DNA of 64,000 bases from Leptotrichia sp. oral taxon 847 (GTDB lineage Bacteria; Fusobacteriota; Fusobacteriia; Fusobacteriales; Leptotrichiaceae), in NCBI RefSeq assembly GCF_001553645.1, contig NZ_CP014231.1:1054001-1118000 (forward strand), written 5' to 3'. Under the pieces are notes generated by a model. The model saw only the letters and a list, made by a program, of their open reading frames with translations. It was not told the origin of the DNA and made no database searches. Position numbers and translations under genes: made by a program. Positions 44,598 to 57,229 of the stretch are shown here, piece after piece. Each line of letters opens with the position of its first letter. Position 1 is the first letter of the stretch.

Positions 44598-45359
44598 CTA
44601 AATATCTAAACTTAAATCAATTCCTGCCAATTTAAGAAAAAAATCAAATACTGATAAAATGCCACCAGAAAAGTATTTATTTGCCAAATACACTATTAAT
44701 ATTATTATCACAACTCCATATTTTTCAATATAACCGTAAACTCTTCTAATTTTTTCAGAAGAAAAGAAATAAACAATTCTTCCGCCGTCTAAAGGAGTTA
44801 TCGGTATCAAATTAAAAATTCCAAGTAAAAGATTAATCAAATAGAGATAAATAAAGATTTCCACAACAATATTATTTATTCCAAGTCTATGTCCAATAAT
44901 TCTAAGCACAATCAGCGAAATTGCTGCAAAAATAAAATTCACCGTAACTCCGGCAATACAAACACAAAAAATCCCCTTTTTTTGAGGAGTCAATTTTGAA
45001 AAATTCACAGGTACAGGCTTAGCCCATCCAATTAAAAACTTAAATCCACAAAGAAATATAACAGCAGGAAAAATAATACCCAGTAAATCAACATGCTTTA
45101 ATGGATTTAAAGTTATTCTCCCCATATTTTTTGCCGTATCATCGCCAAAACAATATGCAACATACCCATGTGCAATTTCATGAAAAGTCATTGAAAATAT
45201 ATAAACCACAAAAATGATTATTATATTCATCGACATTTCAAGATTTTCAAAAAATTTAAAAATAAGAAGGATAGTCACTAACAAAAATATTCCTATTCTA
45301 AATTTAAAATTTCTATTCCAAAAAGATAAAAATTTATCGAAGAATTCTCTCATATTCAT
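44598..45359 (-). CDS. Site-2 protease family (M50) membrane metalloprotease
   Basis: This 253-aa polytopic inner-membrane zinc protease is of the short YwhC/M50 type. The HExxH motif is HEIAH in TFHEIAHGYVAY within the second helix; the third zinc ligand is in TPLDGGRIVYF. Conserved GRITLNPLKHVD and FLIGWAKPVPVNF segments support the family. There is no PDZ domain, so it is not RseP-like. It lies just downstream of the first rRNA operon on the same strand. The substrate is unknown. Confidence 0.92.
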   Translation of the reverse strand: MNMREFFDKFLSFWNRNFKFRIGIFLLVTILLIFKFFENLEMSMNIIIIFVVYIFSMTFHEIAHGYVAYCFGDDTAKNMGRITLNPLKHVDLLGIIFPAVIFLCGFKFLIGWAKPVPVNFSKLTPQKKGIFCVCIAGVTVNFIFAAISLIVLRIIGHRLGINNIVVEIFIYLYLINLLLGIFNLIPITPLDGGRIVYFFSSEKIRRVYGYIEKYGVVIIILIVYLANKYFSGGILSVFDFFLKLAGIDLSLDI

Positions 45360-45387
45360 AAAAAACCGCTCCAGAAATAAAAAAAAG

Positions 45388-45464
45388 TGGCGTCCCCGGT
45401 TGGACTTGAACCAACGGCCCTCTGATTAACAGTCAGATGCTCTAACCAGCTGAGCTACGGAGAC
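45388..45464 (-). tRNA. tRNA-Asn (GTT)
   Basis: A full cloverleaf can be drawn: acceptor GTCTCCG with CGGGGAC, D arm GCTC...GAGC, anticodon stem TCTGA/TCAGA with loop CTGTTAA (anticodon GTT), T arm GTTGG-TTCAAGT-CCAAC. The 3' CCA is encoded. It is the last gene of the rRNA operon, 15 bp after 5S. Confidence 0.97.
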
Positions 45465-45479
45465 GCAGAAAAGAAAAAG

Positions 45480-45594
45480 TTTGGCGATTACCTATTTTTC
45501 CTAGTGAACACTAAGTATCGTAGGCGTAAACAGACTTAACTTCCGGGTTCGAAATGTAGACCGGGTGTATCCCTGTTGCAATAGTCACCAAACA
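45480..45594 (-). rRNA. 5S ribosomal RNA (copy 1)
   Basis: About 115 nt beginning TTTGGTGACTATTG and ending AATCGCCAAA, with the internal CCCGAACCCGGAAGTTAAG-type block seen as TTCGAACCCGGAAGTTAAG. The termini pair as expected. It follows 23S by about 65 nt. Confidence 0.95.
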
Positions 45595-45658
45595 GAATAT
45601 AAAGGGTATTGAAAAAAGGCAATGAGAAATAAATAGTAGGCTAAGTAAAAGACAAAAA

Positions 45659-48554
<2,896 letters not shown>

Positions 48555-48668
48555 TTTTATTAACAGAATAAACTATTTTGTTGTAATCTTTTACCTACTA
48601 TTCATTTCCCATTGTCCTTTAAAAGAAAAACTGTAAAGAAGAAGAAAGTGTAGAAACAAACTCCTTAG

Positions 48669-50180
<1,512 letters not shown>

Positions 50181-50284
50181 CAATATATTAAATTTCACCT
50201 TACATATTTTTTTAATCTATCACACTTAAATTCTTCTTCTTTTTTCATTGTCCTTTTGCGACACTTTTTGTATCGACGAAATAT

Positions 50285-50313
50285 ATTATATCAAAGTTTC
50301 TTTTCCTTGTCAA
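50285..50313 (-). promoter_or_regulatory. rRNA operon promoter
   Basis: A perfect TTGACA and a perfect TATAAT are separated by 17 bp, with an extended -10 (TGATATAAT). The start would be near 50278, about 100 nt before 16S. The -35 and most of the spacer lie inside the last codons of the upstream gene (50291-51811). A hairpin CGATAC/GTGTCG follows in the leader. Confidence 0.9.
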
Positions 50314-51811
50314 CTACTTTTTTCCCTATTTTTTTCTTTTTCATTTTTTCAATTTGATTTTTAATCTTTTGTAGATTATTTCTCTTCTGCAGTGCATCGT
50401 TTCTCTTTTTCTTGTTCCTTTTTATTATTCTAATAATCTCCTGTCTTTCATTTGTTAACTTCCGATATTCCTCAATTGTATTTCTTAATTCCATAACTTT
50501 TTTTATTAAATAGTATTTTCTTGCAACTGGTGTAGTAAATGTCTTTAAATTTTCTATATTTAATAAATATATTGGTATCTTTGAGAAATTTTTTATATCA
50601 TTTATCCTGCTAGAAGTTGAAATTATTATTATCTGTTCGTACCTTTTTTCTGTTTTATTTATGTTTTTTTTAAATTCACTTAAATTAAAAACTTCTACTA
50701 TTTCCAAAAACCCCGATATCTTCCAGATCTCATTAAATATTCTCATAATATTATTTTCTTCTATGTCCATCAAAACTATAGTTTTTATCCTTTTTATCTC
50801 TTCTTTTGGCACATATATTTTTTTTATTTTCCTGTCTATAAATTCTTCATCGTTATGCATTTTTCTTTTCTCTTCAATCTCATAAAGCTCTATACCTGAA
50901 TTTTCTTTCAATGAGAGTTCTTTAATTTTTTTGTTTATATCTTCTATTACTGACTTTTCTTTTTTTGACTTCGTTTTCAAGTTTTTGTAAAGATCTTTTA
51001 CTATTTTGGGATAAAATTTTATGTTTTCTTTTTTCAAAATCTTTTTTATCATCGTAAAATATTTTTCTTCCATTCCATTTTCAACAGATACTTCTTTTTC
51101 CATTTCATATCTCTGAGATTTCAAATCCATTAAAAATTTTGTTAATATTTTATATTTTTCCTTCATAGAATTTATACTGCTATTTTCTTCCAGATATAAA
51201 AATATTTTTCTTTGAATATATTTAATATTTTTTATATCCAATGTTAATTCTAGGTTTTTAATGTAAAAATTTTCTGAATAAATATCATTTTTCTCATTTT
51301 TTAGCCTTTTTAACAGAATTTCTTCTAGAAATTCTCTTCTGATTTTATTTAGCTTATATCCCTTATTTCTAAACAATTCTTTTATATTTATAGAATCTTT
51401 GTACTCTTCATAACTTATCCCATATTTAAATAACACTTTCTGAACATCGCTCTTTATCTTATTTTTTTCATCTTCCTTTAAATTTAGTTTTTTTATTATT
51501 CTATAAATACTTAATTTTTTATCACTGAAAAGTAAGAATAGTTCGATTAGTTCTCTTCTATAGGTTCTTTTTAATTTCTTTTCTTCGCTCTCTAATTTAA
51601 AAATCTTCTCATTGTAACTTCCAAAATAATAAACATAACTGTAATTACTATAAACAACTTCTGCATTGATTTCTTTTAAAACATCATTAATCTTCATAAG
51701 TATATATTTTAACTGTCTAAAATTATACCTACTTTCTATATCTCGCTTACTTACAATCTTAAAATTTATTATCTCCCTTAATAAATCCTTTTCTTCCAAG
51801 TCCAATTTCAT
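50291..51811 (-). CDS. Large Lys/Glu-rich protein, possible degenerate PRD-type regulator
   Basis: I do not recognise this 506-aa protein with certainty. The first 50 residues (LEEKDLLREIINFKIVSKRDIESRYNFRQLKYIL) look like an HTH of the kind found in BglG/Mga-like regulators. The middle is alpha-helical and charged. Residues about 355-430 (IKTIVLMDIEENNIMRIFNEIWKISGFLEIVEVF) resemble a phosphotransferase IIB-like or receiver-type Rossmann fold. The C-terminus is a basic coiled coil. No catalytic residues stand out. The ATG at 51811 follows AAGGTG. It is immediately upstream of the rRNA promoter, which overlaps its 3' end. Confidence 0.7.
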   Translation of the reverse strand: MKLDLEEKDLLREIINFKIVSKRDIESRYNFRQLKYILMKINDVLKEINAEVVYSNYSYVYYFGSYNEKIFKLESEEKKLKRTYRRELIELFLLFSDKKLSIYRIIKKLNLKEDEKNKIKSDVQKVLFKYGISYEEYKDSINIKELFRNKGYKLNKIRREFLEEILLKRLKNEKNDIYSENFYIKNLELTLDIKNIKYIQRKIFLYLEENSSINSMKEKYKILTKFLMDLKSQRYEMEKEVSVENGMEEKYFTMIKKILKKENIKFYPKIVKDLYKNLKTKSKKEKSVIEDINKKIKELSLKENSGIELYEIEEKRKMHNDEEFIDRKIKKIYVPKEEIKRIKTIVLMDIEENNIMRIFNEIWKISGFLEIVEVFNLSEFKKNINKTEKRYEQIIIISTSSRINDIKNFSKIPIYLLNIENLKTFTTPVARKYYLIKKVMELRNTIEEYRKLTNERQEIIRIIKRNKKKRNDALQKRNNLQKIKNQIEKMKKKKIGKKVVDKEKKL

Positions 51812-52054
51812 TACATAAATCACCTTAATTTATAACTATTAAAACTAATTTAATAATATCAATTATAAATATTATTTTTTAGGTGCTTTTATAATTTTAG
51901 TAATCTTGATTTTTAAACTTGTAATTAATTTATTTTGATTAATTTTTAATTAAAATTAATTGTAAAGAACTTTTTATAAAAAGGATATTTATATTTTTAT
52001 AGTTAATTTATCTATTATTATCATAATTTTTCTATTTATATAGATAAAATAAAA

Positions 52055-52075
52055 AAGGTGTTGTGGAGACACCTT
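52055..52075 (-). terminator. fldA terminator
   Basis: AAGGTGT and ACACCTT arms with a 7-nt loop, followed by TTTTTTATTTT on the minus strand, 110 bp past the fldA stop codon. A second inverted repeat, AAAATCAATT/AATTGATTTT, lies at 52086-52111. The remainder of the 374-bp gap to 51811 is AT-rich with no gene seen. Confidence 0.85.
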
Positions 52076-52185
52076 CTTTATTTTTTGGAGAGAAAATCAA
52101 TTCGTGAAAATTGATTTTATCTTAGTTATATATAAATATAGCTAAAACCATAATTATAGTTGTGAACTTTTTTCACAAAATTTCA

Positions 52186-52680
52186 TTAAAATTCTTTTTT
52201 TATTTCTTCAACCCAAGCGTCGATTCTTTCGTCTGTTAAATCAGATTGATTTACTTCGTCCAATGCAAGTCCTAAAAATTTGTCGTCTTTCACTGCTCTT
52301 GATTCATTGAACTCATATCCTTCTGTTGAAGTATTTCCAATTACAGTTGCTCCTGTTTTTGAAATTTCTTCATTTATAATAGCCATTCCGTCCATAAATG
52401 TGTCGGAAAAAGTTCCTTGATCTCCACTTCCGAAATATGCTACCTTTTTCCCAGCTAAATTTAAATTAGCTAAATCGTCTAACACTGCTTGCCAGTCATC
52501 TTGCAAATCTCCAAATCCCCAAGTTGACGTTCCTAAAATTAATACATCAAAATCTTCAAGTTTGTCTACATTTCCATCAATGTTAAAAACTTCTGCTCCA
52601 TCAATTTTTTCTGCAATTCTATTTGCTATATCTTCTGTAACTCCAGTTGTTGAACCGTAAAAAATACCTACTTTTGCCAT
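52186..52680 (-). CDS. fldA: Flavodoxin, long-chain
   Basis: This 164-aa FMN-binding electron carrier has the phosphate loop GIFYGSTTGVTEDIA at the N-terminus, LILGTSTWGFGDLQDDW (first aromatic FMN contact, Trp) and YFGSGDQGTFSDTFMDGM (second contact). The insertion that defines the long-chain class is present (GATVIGNTSTEGYEFNESRAV). It is monocistronic with two tandem promoters and its own terminator, which suggests strong and possibly regulated expression, for example under iron limitation. That regulation is inference; no Fur box was identified. Confidence 0.94.
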   Translation of the reverse strand: MAKVGIFYGSTTGVTEDIANRIAEKIDGAEVFNIDGNVDKLEDFDVLILGTSTWGFGDLQDDWQAVLDDLANLNLAGKKVAYFGSGDQGTFSDTFMDGMAIINEEISKTGATVIGNTSTEGYEFNESRAVKDDKFLGLALDEVNQSDLTDERIDAWVEEIKKEF

Positions 52681-52749
52681 TTTCTAACCTCCGTTTGATT
52701 TAATTTATATTCTATATCCAGTCTTTATTTTTAAAAAATTATATGACTA

Positions 52750-52778
52750 AATATATCACATTTTACTTTGATTGTCAA
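52750..52778 (-). promoter_or_regulatory. fldA proximal promoter
   Basis: TTGACA and TATATT lie 17 bp apart, with TGA before the -10. The start would be near 52743, giving a leader of about 63 nt with GGAGG before the ATG at 52680. Confidence 0.8.
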
Positions 52779-52810
52779 ATTTTTTTAAAATTAACAATTT
52801 TTTTTATTGT

Positions 52811-52839
52811 ATTATATCAAAATAATTTAATTTAGACAA
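52811..52839 (-). promoter_or_regulatory. fldA distal promoter
   Basis: TTGTCT and TATAAT lie 17 bp apart with an extended -10 (TGATATAAT), 61 bp upstream of the proximal promoter. The rest of the 727-bp divergent gap up to 53270 is very AT-rich; I see no gene and no DnaA boxes. Confidence 0.65.
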
Positions 52840-53270
52840 CCATTTTATTTTTTTAAATTTAAACTCTAAAATTAAAACTGAAAAAAATTTAACTGACATA
52901 TAATAATAAATATATTTAGCATTTTATTTCGTTTTTGATTCTTGCAACAATATGTATTCTAACAACAATTCCAAAAAATGGATTATGAAAAGGATTTGTA
53001 TTTCTTCTATATTTTTTATGACAAACCTCCAATATCTATAATATTTGGTTATATTTCAATTTTTAAAGAATTCTTTTCCACTTCTTGGATTTGGCTTTTG
53101 TATAATAAAAAGAGGAAAATAAAATTTTAAATTACTTGTTTTATCCAGCTCATCTTTTGATTTTGGAATTTTTAAGATTATATTTTAAAATACCATTTTT
53201 TGCTAGGTTTATGACAAAAAATTTATCTCCATTCAAATTTTTAAAAAGGCAAAAGTGCTTCAATCTTAAA

Positions 53271-53299
53271 TTGATTGCGGTATTTTTTTGTGTTATAAT
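53271..53299 (+). promoter_or_regulatory. mnmG-rsmG promoter
   Basis: TTGATT and TATAAT lie 17 bp apart with TG one base before the -10. The start near 53306 leaves a leader of about 100 nt before the mnmG ATG at 53408. Confidence 0.8.
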
Positions 53300-53407
53300 A
53301 TGCTTAAAGAATTTTTTAAAAATTTTTCTAATTGTGATTAACTGAAGCTTTTTATTAAATAAAATTAGAATTTTTTTTTACATAAAAATTGAAAGGAATT
53401 TTTTTAA

Positions 53408-55294
53408 ATGAAAACTTATGATGTAATTGTAGTAGGTGCCGGACATGCCGGTGTGGAAGCTGCTTTAGCTTCTGCCAGAATGGGTCTAAATACTGCAATT
53501 TTTACAATAACTTTAGATAATATCGGCGTTATGTCGTGCAATCCTTCTATTGGCGGACCTGCAAAAAGCCATTTGGCAAAAGAAGTTGATGCACTTGGTG
53601 GAGAAATGGGACGAAATATGGACAAGAGCTTTATTCAAATGAGAATTTTAAACACAAAAAAAGGTCCCGCTGTGAGATCTCTTCGTTCCCAAGCTGACAG
53701 AAAAATTTACGCATTAGAAATGAAAAAAACTGTGGAAAAACAAGAAAATCTTGATACAATTCAGGATATTGTGACAGAACTTGTGACAGAAAATGGCGAA
53801 ATTAAAGGAATTAAGACAAAAACAGGGATGAAATTTTGTGCAAAAGCTGTCGTACTTGCAACAGGAACTTTTCTTCGCGGACTTTTATACATCGGAGAAA
53901 AAAGAGTTAAAGGTGGGAGAATGGGTGAACTTTCAGCAGATGACCTGACTTTGTCACTAAAAAAATTAGGTTTCAAAATGGGAAGATTTAAAACAGGGAC
54001 TCCACCTAGACTGGATATAAGAACACTTAATCTGGACAAATTGGAAAAACAGCCAGGTGAAACTAAAATTCCATTAAAATTTTCAATGAGAACGTCAATC
54101 GGTGAAACTCAAAGCCGACCACAATTATCTTGCTTTTTGACTCGAACAAATTTAACTACACACAAAATTATAACAGAAAATCTCGATAGAGCGCCCATGT
54201 ATAATGGAAGCATCAGCAGTACAGGACCTCGTTACTGTCCATCAATCGAAGACAAAGTCGTAAAATTCAGCGACAAGGACAGCCACCACTTATTTTTGGA
54301 ACCAGAAGGATTTCATACGACAGAAGTTTATGTAAGTGGACTTTCCACAAGCTATCCAGCCGAATTGCAACAAAAAATTGTAAACTCAATTGAAGGTCTT
54401 GAAAATGCTCATATTATGCGTTACGGTTACGCTGTCGAATACGACATCGTAAATCCAAGTGAACTTGACTACTCGCTTGAAACAAAAAGAATAAAAGGTT
54501 TATTTTTAGCAGGTCAGTTAAACGGTACAAGCGGTTACGAAGAAGCCGCGGCTCAAGGAATTATTGCAGGAATAAATGCAGCTCTCAAAGTAAAAGGCAA
54601 AGAACCTTTAATTTTAGATAGAGAAAGCTCGTATATCGGTACAATGATAGATGACTTGATTAATAAAGAACTATTTGAACCTTACAGAATGTTTACTGCA
54701 AGATCTGAATTTAGGCTTGTTTTAAGAGAAGATAATGCGGATATCAGACTTTCTGAAAAAGGTTACAAAGTTGGACTGCTGCCTAAAAAATATTACGACA
54801 AAGTTTTAAAAAAAATAGATGATGTCAAAAATACTATTACAAAATTGGAAGAAACAAAACTTGGAACTAGCAACAAAAAACTGGTGGAAGTCCTTGAAAA
54901 ATATGGAGAATCGCTAAAAAGTGGAACAACTTTAAAAGAAATTTTACGTCGTCCAAAAGTTAGCTACGAAGATATAAAATACATTGCACAAGATATTGAA
55001 AACCCTCCAAAATTGGATTTTGACGCCGAAACTGAATATCAAATTGAAGTTCAAGTAAAATACGAAGGATATATCGCAAGAGCGCTAAATGTTATGGAAC
55101 GTGAAAAAAAACTTGACACAAAATTGATTCCAAAAGATTTTGACTACGATGCGATGAAAGGGATAACACGTGAAGCAAAACAGAGATTGAAAGAAAAAAA
55201 ACCGTACAATGTGGGACAAGCAGCAAGAGTTGCAGGTGTAACTCCAGCTGATATTTCAGTACTTATAATGTATTTGGATGGAATTTTGAAATAA
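53408..55294 (+). CDS. mnmG: tRNA uridine-5-carboxymethylaminomethyl modification enzyme MnmG (GidA)
   Basis: MnmG, with MnmE, uses FAD and folate to modify U34 of certain tRNAs. The 628-aa product starts with the FAD-binding GAGHAGVEAALASARMG motif. It has CNPSIGGPAKSHLAKEVDALGG and KGPAVRSLRSQADR, the family motif GRMGELSADDLTLSLKKLG, and LFLAGQLNGTSGYEEAAAQGIIAGINA. The C-terminal helical domain ends in TPADISVLIMYL. It is followed by rsmG 51 bp downstream, the classic gidA-gidB pair. It marks the switch to the plus strand. Confidence 0.97.
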   Translation: MKTYDVIVVGAGHAGVEAALASARMGLNTAIFTITLDNIGVMSCNPSIGGPAKSHLAKEVDALGGEMGRNMDKSFIQMRILNTKKGPAVRSLRSQADRKIYALEMKKTVEKQENLDTIQDIVTELVTENGEIKGIKTKTGMKFCAKAVVLATGTFLRGLLYIGEKRVKGGRMGELSADDLTLSLKKLGFKMGRFKTGTPPRLDIRTLNLDKLEKQPGETKIPLKFSMRTSIGETQSRPQLSCFLTRTNLTTHKIITENLDRAPMYNGSISSTGPRYCPSIEDKVVKFSDKDSHHLFLEPEGFHTTEVYVSGLSTSYPAELQQKIVNSIEGLENAHIMRYGYAVEYDIVNPSELDYSLETKRIKGLFLAGQLNGTSGYEEAAAQGIIAGINAALKVKGKEPLILDRESSYIGTMIDDLINKELFEPYRMFTARSEFRLVLREDNADIRLSEKGYKVGLLPKKYYDKVLKKIDDVKNTITKLEETKLGTSNKKLVEVLEKYGESLKSGTTLKEILRRPKVSYEDIKYIAQDIENPPKLDFDAETEYQIEVQVKYEGYIARALNVMEREKKLDTKLIPKDFDYDAMKGITREAKQRLKEKKPYNVGQAARVAGVTPADISVLIMYLDGILK

Positions 55295-55345
55295 AAAAGA
55301 CTAAGAATAAAATTATTAAAGAAGAGAAAAAGGAAAAGAAAATTT

Positions 55346-56050
55346 ATGGAAAATACAAAAAAATATTTTGAAAAATTACTTTTAAAATTGGAAATAACAT
55401 TGGAAGATGAAAAGATGGAACAAATGTTAAATTTTCTTGAGTTACTTTATGAAAAAAATAAAGTTATGAATCTTACAGCAATTCGTGAGAAAAAGGGAAT
55501 GATAGAAAAACATTTTATCGACTCGCTTTTACTTACAAAAATTATTAAAAACGAAGAAAAATCTTTTATTGATGTTGGAACAGGAGCGGGATTTCCTGGA
55601 CTTGTTCTTGCAATTTTTTATCCTGAAAAAGAGTTTTTACTAGTTGATTCCGTGAGAAAAAAAATCAATTTCATCGACGAAGTGGTTGAAAAATTAAATT
55701 TAAAAAATGTTCAAACAAGTTTTGAACGTGCTGAAGAACTAATAAAAGGAAAAAGAGAAGTTTTTGATGTTGGACTTTGTAGGGGAGTTGCAAACTTAAG
55801 GGTCATTTTGGAATATATGATACCTTTTATTCAATTAAATGGAAGATTTTTGCCGCAAAAACTCAACTTAAATGAAGTCGCTGAAAGTAAAAATGCACTT
55901 TCAAAGTTAAGCTCGAAAATCGAAAATATTCACAAATTCAATCTTCCTGACAGTTGTGACGAAAGAATCATTTTAGAAATCAAAAAAACGAAAAAAACTG
56001 ACGAAAAATATCCAAGAAAGACGGGAATTCCATCAAAAAAACCACTATAA
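55346..56050 (+). CDS. rsmG: 16S rRNA (guanine(527)-N7)-methyltransferase RsmG (GidB)
   Basis: RsmG methylates N7 of G527 in 16S rRNA; its loss gives low-level streptomycin resistance in other bacteria. The 234-aa sequence has NLTAIREKKGMIEKHFIDSLL, the SAM motif FIDVGTGAGFPGLVLAI, LVDSVRKKINFIDEVV and GLCRGVANLRVILEY. It ends with the basic RKTGIPSKKPL typical of the family. It follows mnmG and ends at a bidirectional terminator. Confidence 0.95.
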   Translation: MENTKKYFEKLLLKLEITLEDEKMEQMLNFLELLYEKNKVMNLTAIREKKGMIEKHFIDSLLLTKIIKNEEKSFIDVGTGAGFPGLVLAIFYPEKEFLLVDSVRKKINFIDEVVEKLNLKNVQTSFERAEELIKGKREVFDVGLCRGVANLRVILEYMIPFIQLNGRFLPQKLNLNEVAESKNALSKLSSKIENIHKFNLPDSCDERIILEIKKTKKTDEKYPRKTGIPSKKPL

Positions 56051-56221
56051 AATAAAAAAATTTTAATTGTCCTTATTCCTTATTTTCTGTAGAGAATGTA
56101 AACTTTTTTGTGTAAATAAACTAAAAAATCCTTATATTACTGGATTTATATATAGCTTCAAAAAAATTATAAATATTCTTCAAACATTTTTAAAATTTAA
56201 ACTAACTATATCAATTAAAAA

Positions 56222-56253
56222 ACTATCTCAAAAAAATTATGAGATAGTCTTTT
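56222..56253. terminator. Bidirectional terminator between rsmG and the Arg-rich gene
   Basis: Perfect 9-bp arms ACTATCTCA and TGAGATAGT (56222-56248) have T-runs on both sides. They end the plus-strand mnmG-rsmG transcript and the minus-strand small gene, which converge here. Confidence 0.85.
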
Positions 56254-56264
56254 TATTATTTTAA

Positions 56265-56477
56265 TTATCTTCTTCTTCTTCTTCTAGGCTCTCTTCTTAC
56301 GTACACTTTTTTTGATTTTCTAGCTCTTCTTGCTCTTCTTATTGCCAATCTACTCTTTATAGTTGAAATGATTCTATTAGGTTCCCTTTTCACATAAACT
56401 TTTCTCGCTGAAAAAGAAATTGCTGAAAAACTTAGCATTCCTAAAATTAATAACGATTTTTTTATGATATTTTTCAT
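56265..56477 (-). CDS. Small secreted Arg-rich protein
   Basis: This 70-aa product has a Sec signal peptide (KKSLLILGMLSFSAISFSA) and a mature part of about 46 residues with more than 20 Arg or Lys. An internal repeat is visible: RKVYVKREPNR near the mature N-terminus and KKVYVRREPRR near the C-terminus, which ends RRRRRR. I do not know this family. The positive charge suggests binding to lipopolysaccharide, peptidoglycan, nucleic acid or an acidic partner in the periplasm. It is a convergent neighbour of rsmG. It could be an AT-rich chance ORF, but signal peptide plus repeat plus a GGAGAT ribosome binding site argue for a real gene. Confidence 0.72.
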   Translation of the reverse strand: MKNIIKKSLLILGMLSFSAISFSARKVYVKREPNRIISTIKSRLAIRRARRARKSKKVYVRREPRRRRRR

Positions 56478-56617
56478 TTTATCATCTCCAATCTAAATTT
56501 TCCACATTATAGCACTTTTTCGGTTAAAAATCAAAACTTTTTTACTTTTTATAAATATCTTTTTCATATTTTTTTATATTAATTTAAGCTTATTTTTTGT
56601 ATTTTTAAAAAAGTTTT

Positions 56618-57196
56618 TTAATAGTTTTCAAAATAAACTTTATTTTTTTCAAATTTTTTCTGAACTTTATCTTTTTCAGAAATTGTAAGTTCACTAGGAT
56701 CTATCCCAAATTCTTCAAATTTCCAGTCAATACCAATCGTCTTGTCACTCCATAAAATTCCGCTATCATATTTTGGGGCATATAAGTCGGTACATTTATA
56801 CATAAATTCTGTATCATCTTCCAATGTCAAAAATCCGTGTGCAAACCCTTCAGGTACATAAAACATGGTTTTATTTTCTTCTGTCAACAAAACTCCATAC
56901 CATTTACCAAATGTTTTACTATTTTTTCTCAAATCCACAGCCACATCATACACTTTCCCTTTTGCCACTCTGACAAGTTTCCCTTGAGTATGTTTTGTCT
57001 GAAAATGTAATCCTCTAAGCACGCCTTTTTTGGATTTTGAATGATTGTCCTGAACGAATTCCATCGTAAGTCCCAGTTCTTCAAATGACTTTTTATTATA
57101 TGTTTCTAAAAAAAATCCCCTTTCATCTCCAAACACCTTTGGCTGAATTATTACCAAACCTTTTATCGGTGTTTCAATCACTTCGAAATTATTCAT
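56618..57196 (-). CDS. rfbC: dTDP-4-dehydrorhamnose 3,5-epimerase
   Basis: RfbC (RmlC) is the third enzyme of dTDP-L-rhamnose synthesis, a cupin epimerase. The 192-aa sequence has FGDERGFFLETYN, FVQDNHSKSKKGVLRGLHFQ with the catalytic His, VAVDLRKNSKTFGKW, and FYVPEGFAHGFLTLEDDTEFMYKCTDLY. I start at the ATG 57196, preceded by AAGGAGG. The longer reading to 57223 places that site inside the gene. It follows rfbB by 33 bp. rfbA and rfbD are not in the window. Confidence 0.95.
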   Translation of the reverse strand: MNNFEVIETPIKGLVIIQPKVFGDERGFFLETYNKKSFEELGLTMEFVQDNHSKSKKGVLRGLHFQTKHTQGKLVRVAKGKVYDVAVDLRKNSKTFGKWYGVLLTEENKTMFYVPEGFAHGFLTLEDDTEFMYKCTDLYAPKYDSGILWSDKTIGIDWKFEEFGIDPSELTISEKDKVQKKFEKNKVYFENY

Positions 57197-57229
57197 AATT
57201 TCCTCCTTCATAACTTTTTTCATAAATTC

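Noticed and set aside
52840-53270. AT-rich gap next to mnmG-rsmG as a replication origin
   Set aside because: mnmG-rsmG is near the origin in many bacteria, but I found no DnaA boxes (TTATCCACA-like) in the gap, no dnaA or rnpA nearby, and the strand bias does not switch cleanly here.
53136-53345. 69-aa plus-strand ORF upstream of mnmG
   Set aside because: It is a hydrophobic AT-rich frame with no ribosome binding site, and the mnmG promoter (53271-53299) lies inside it.
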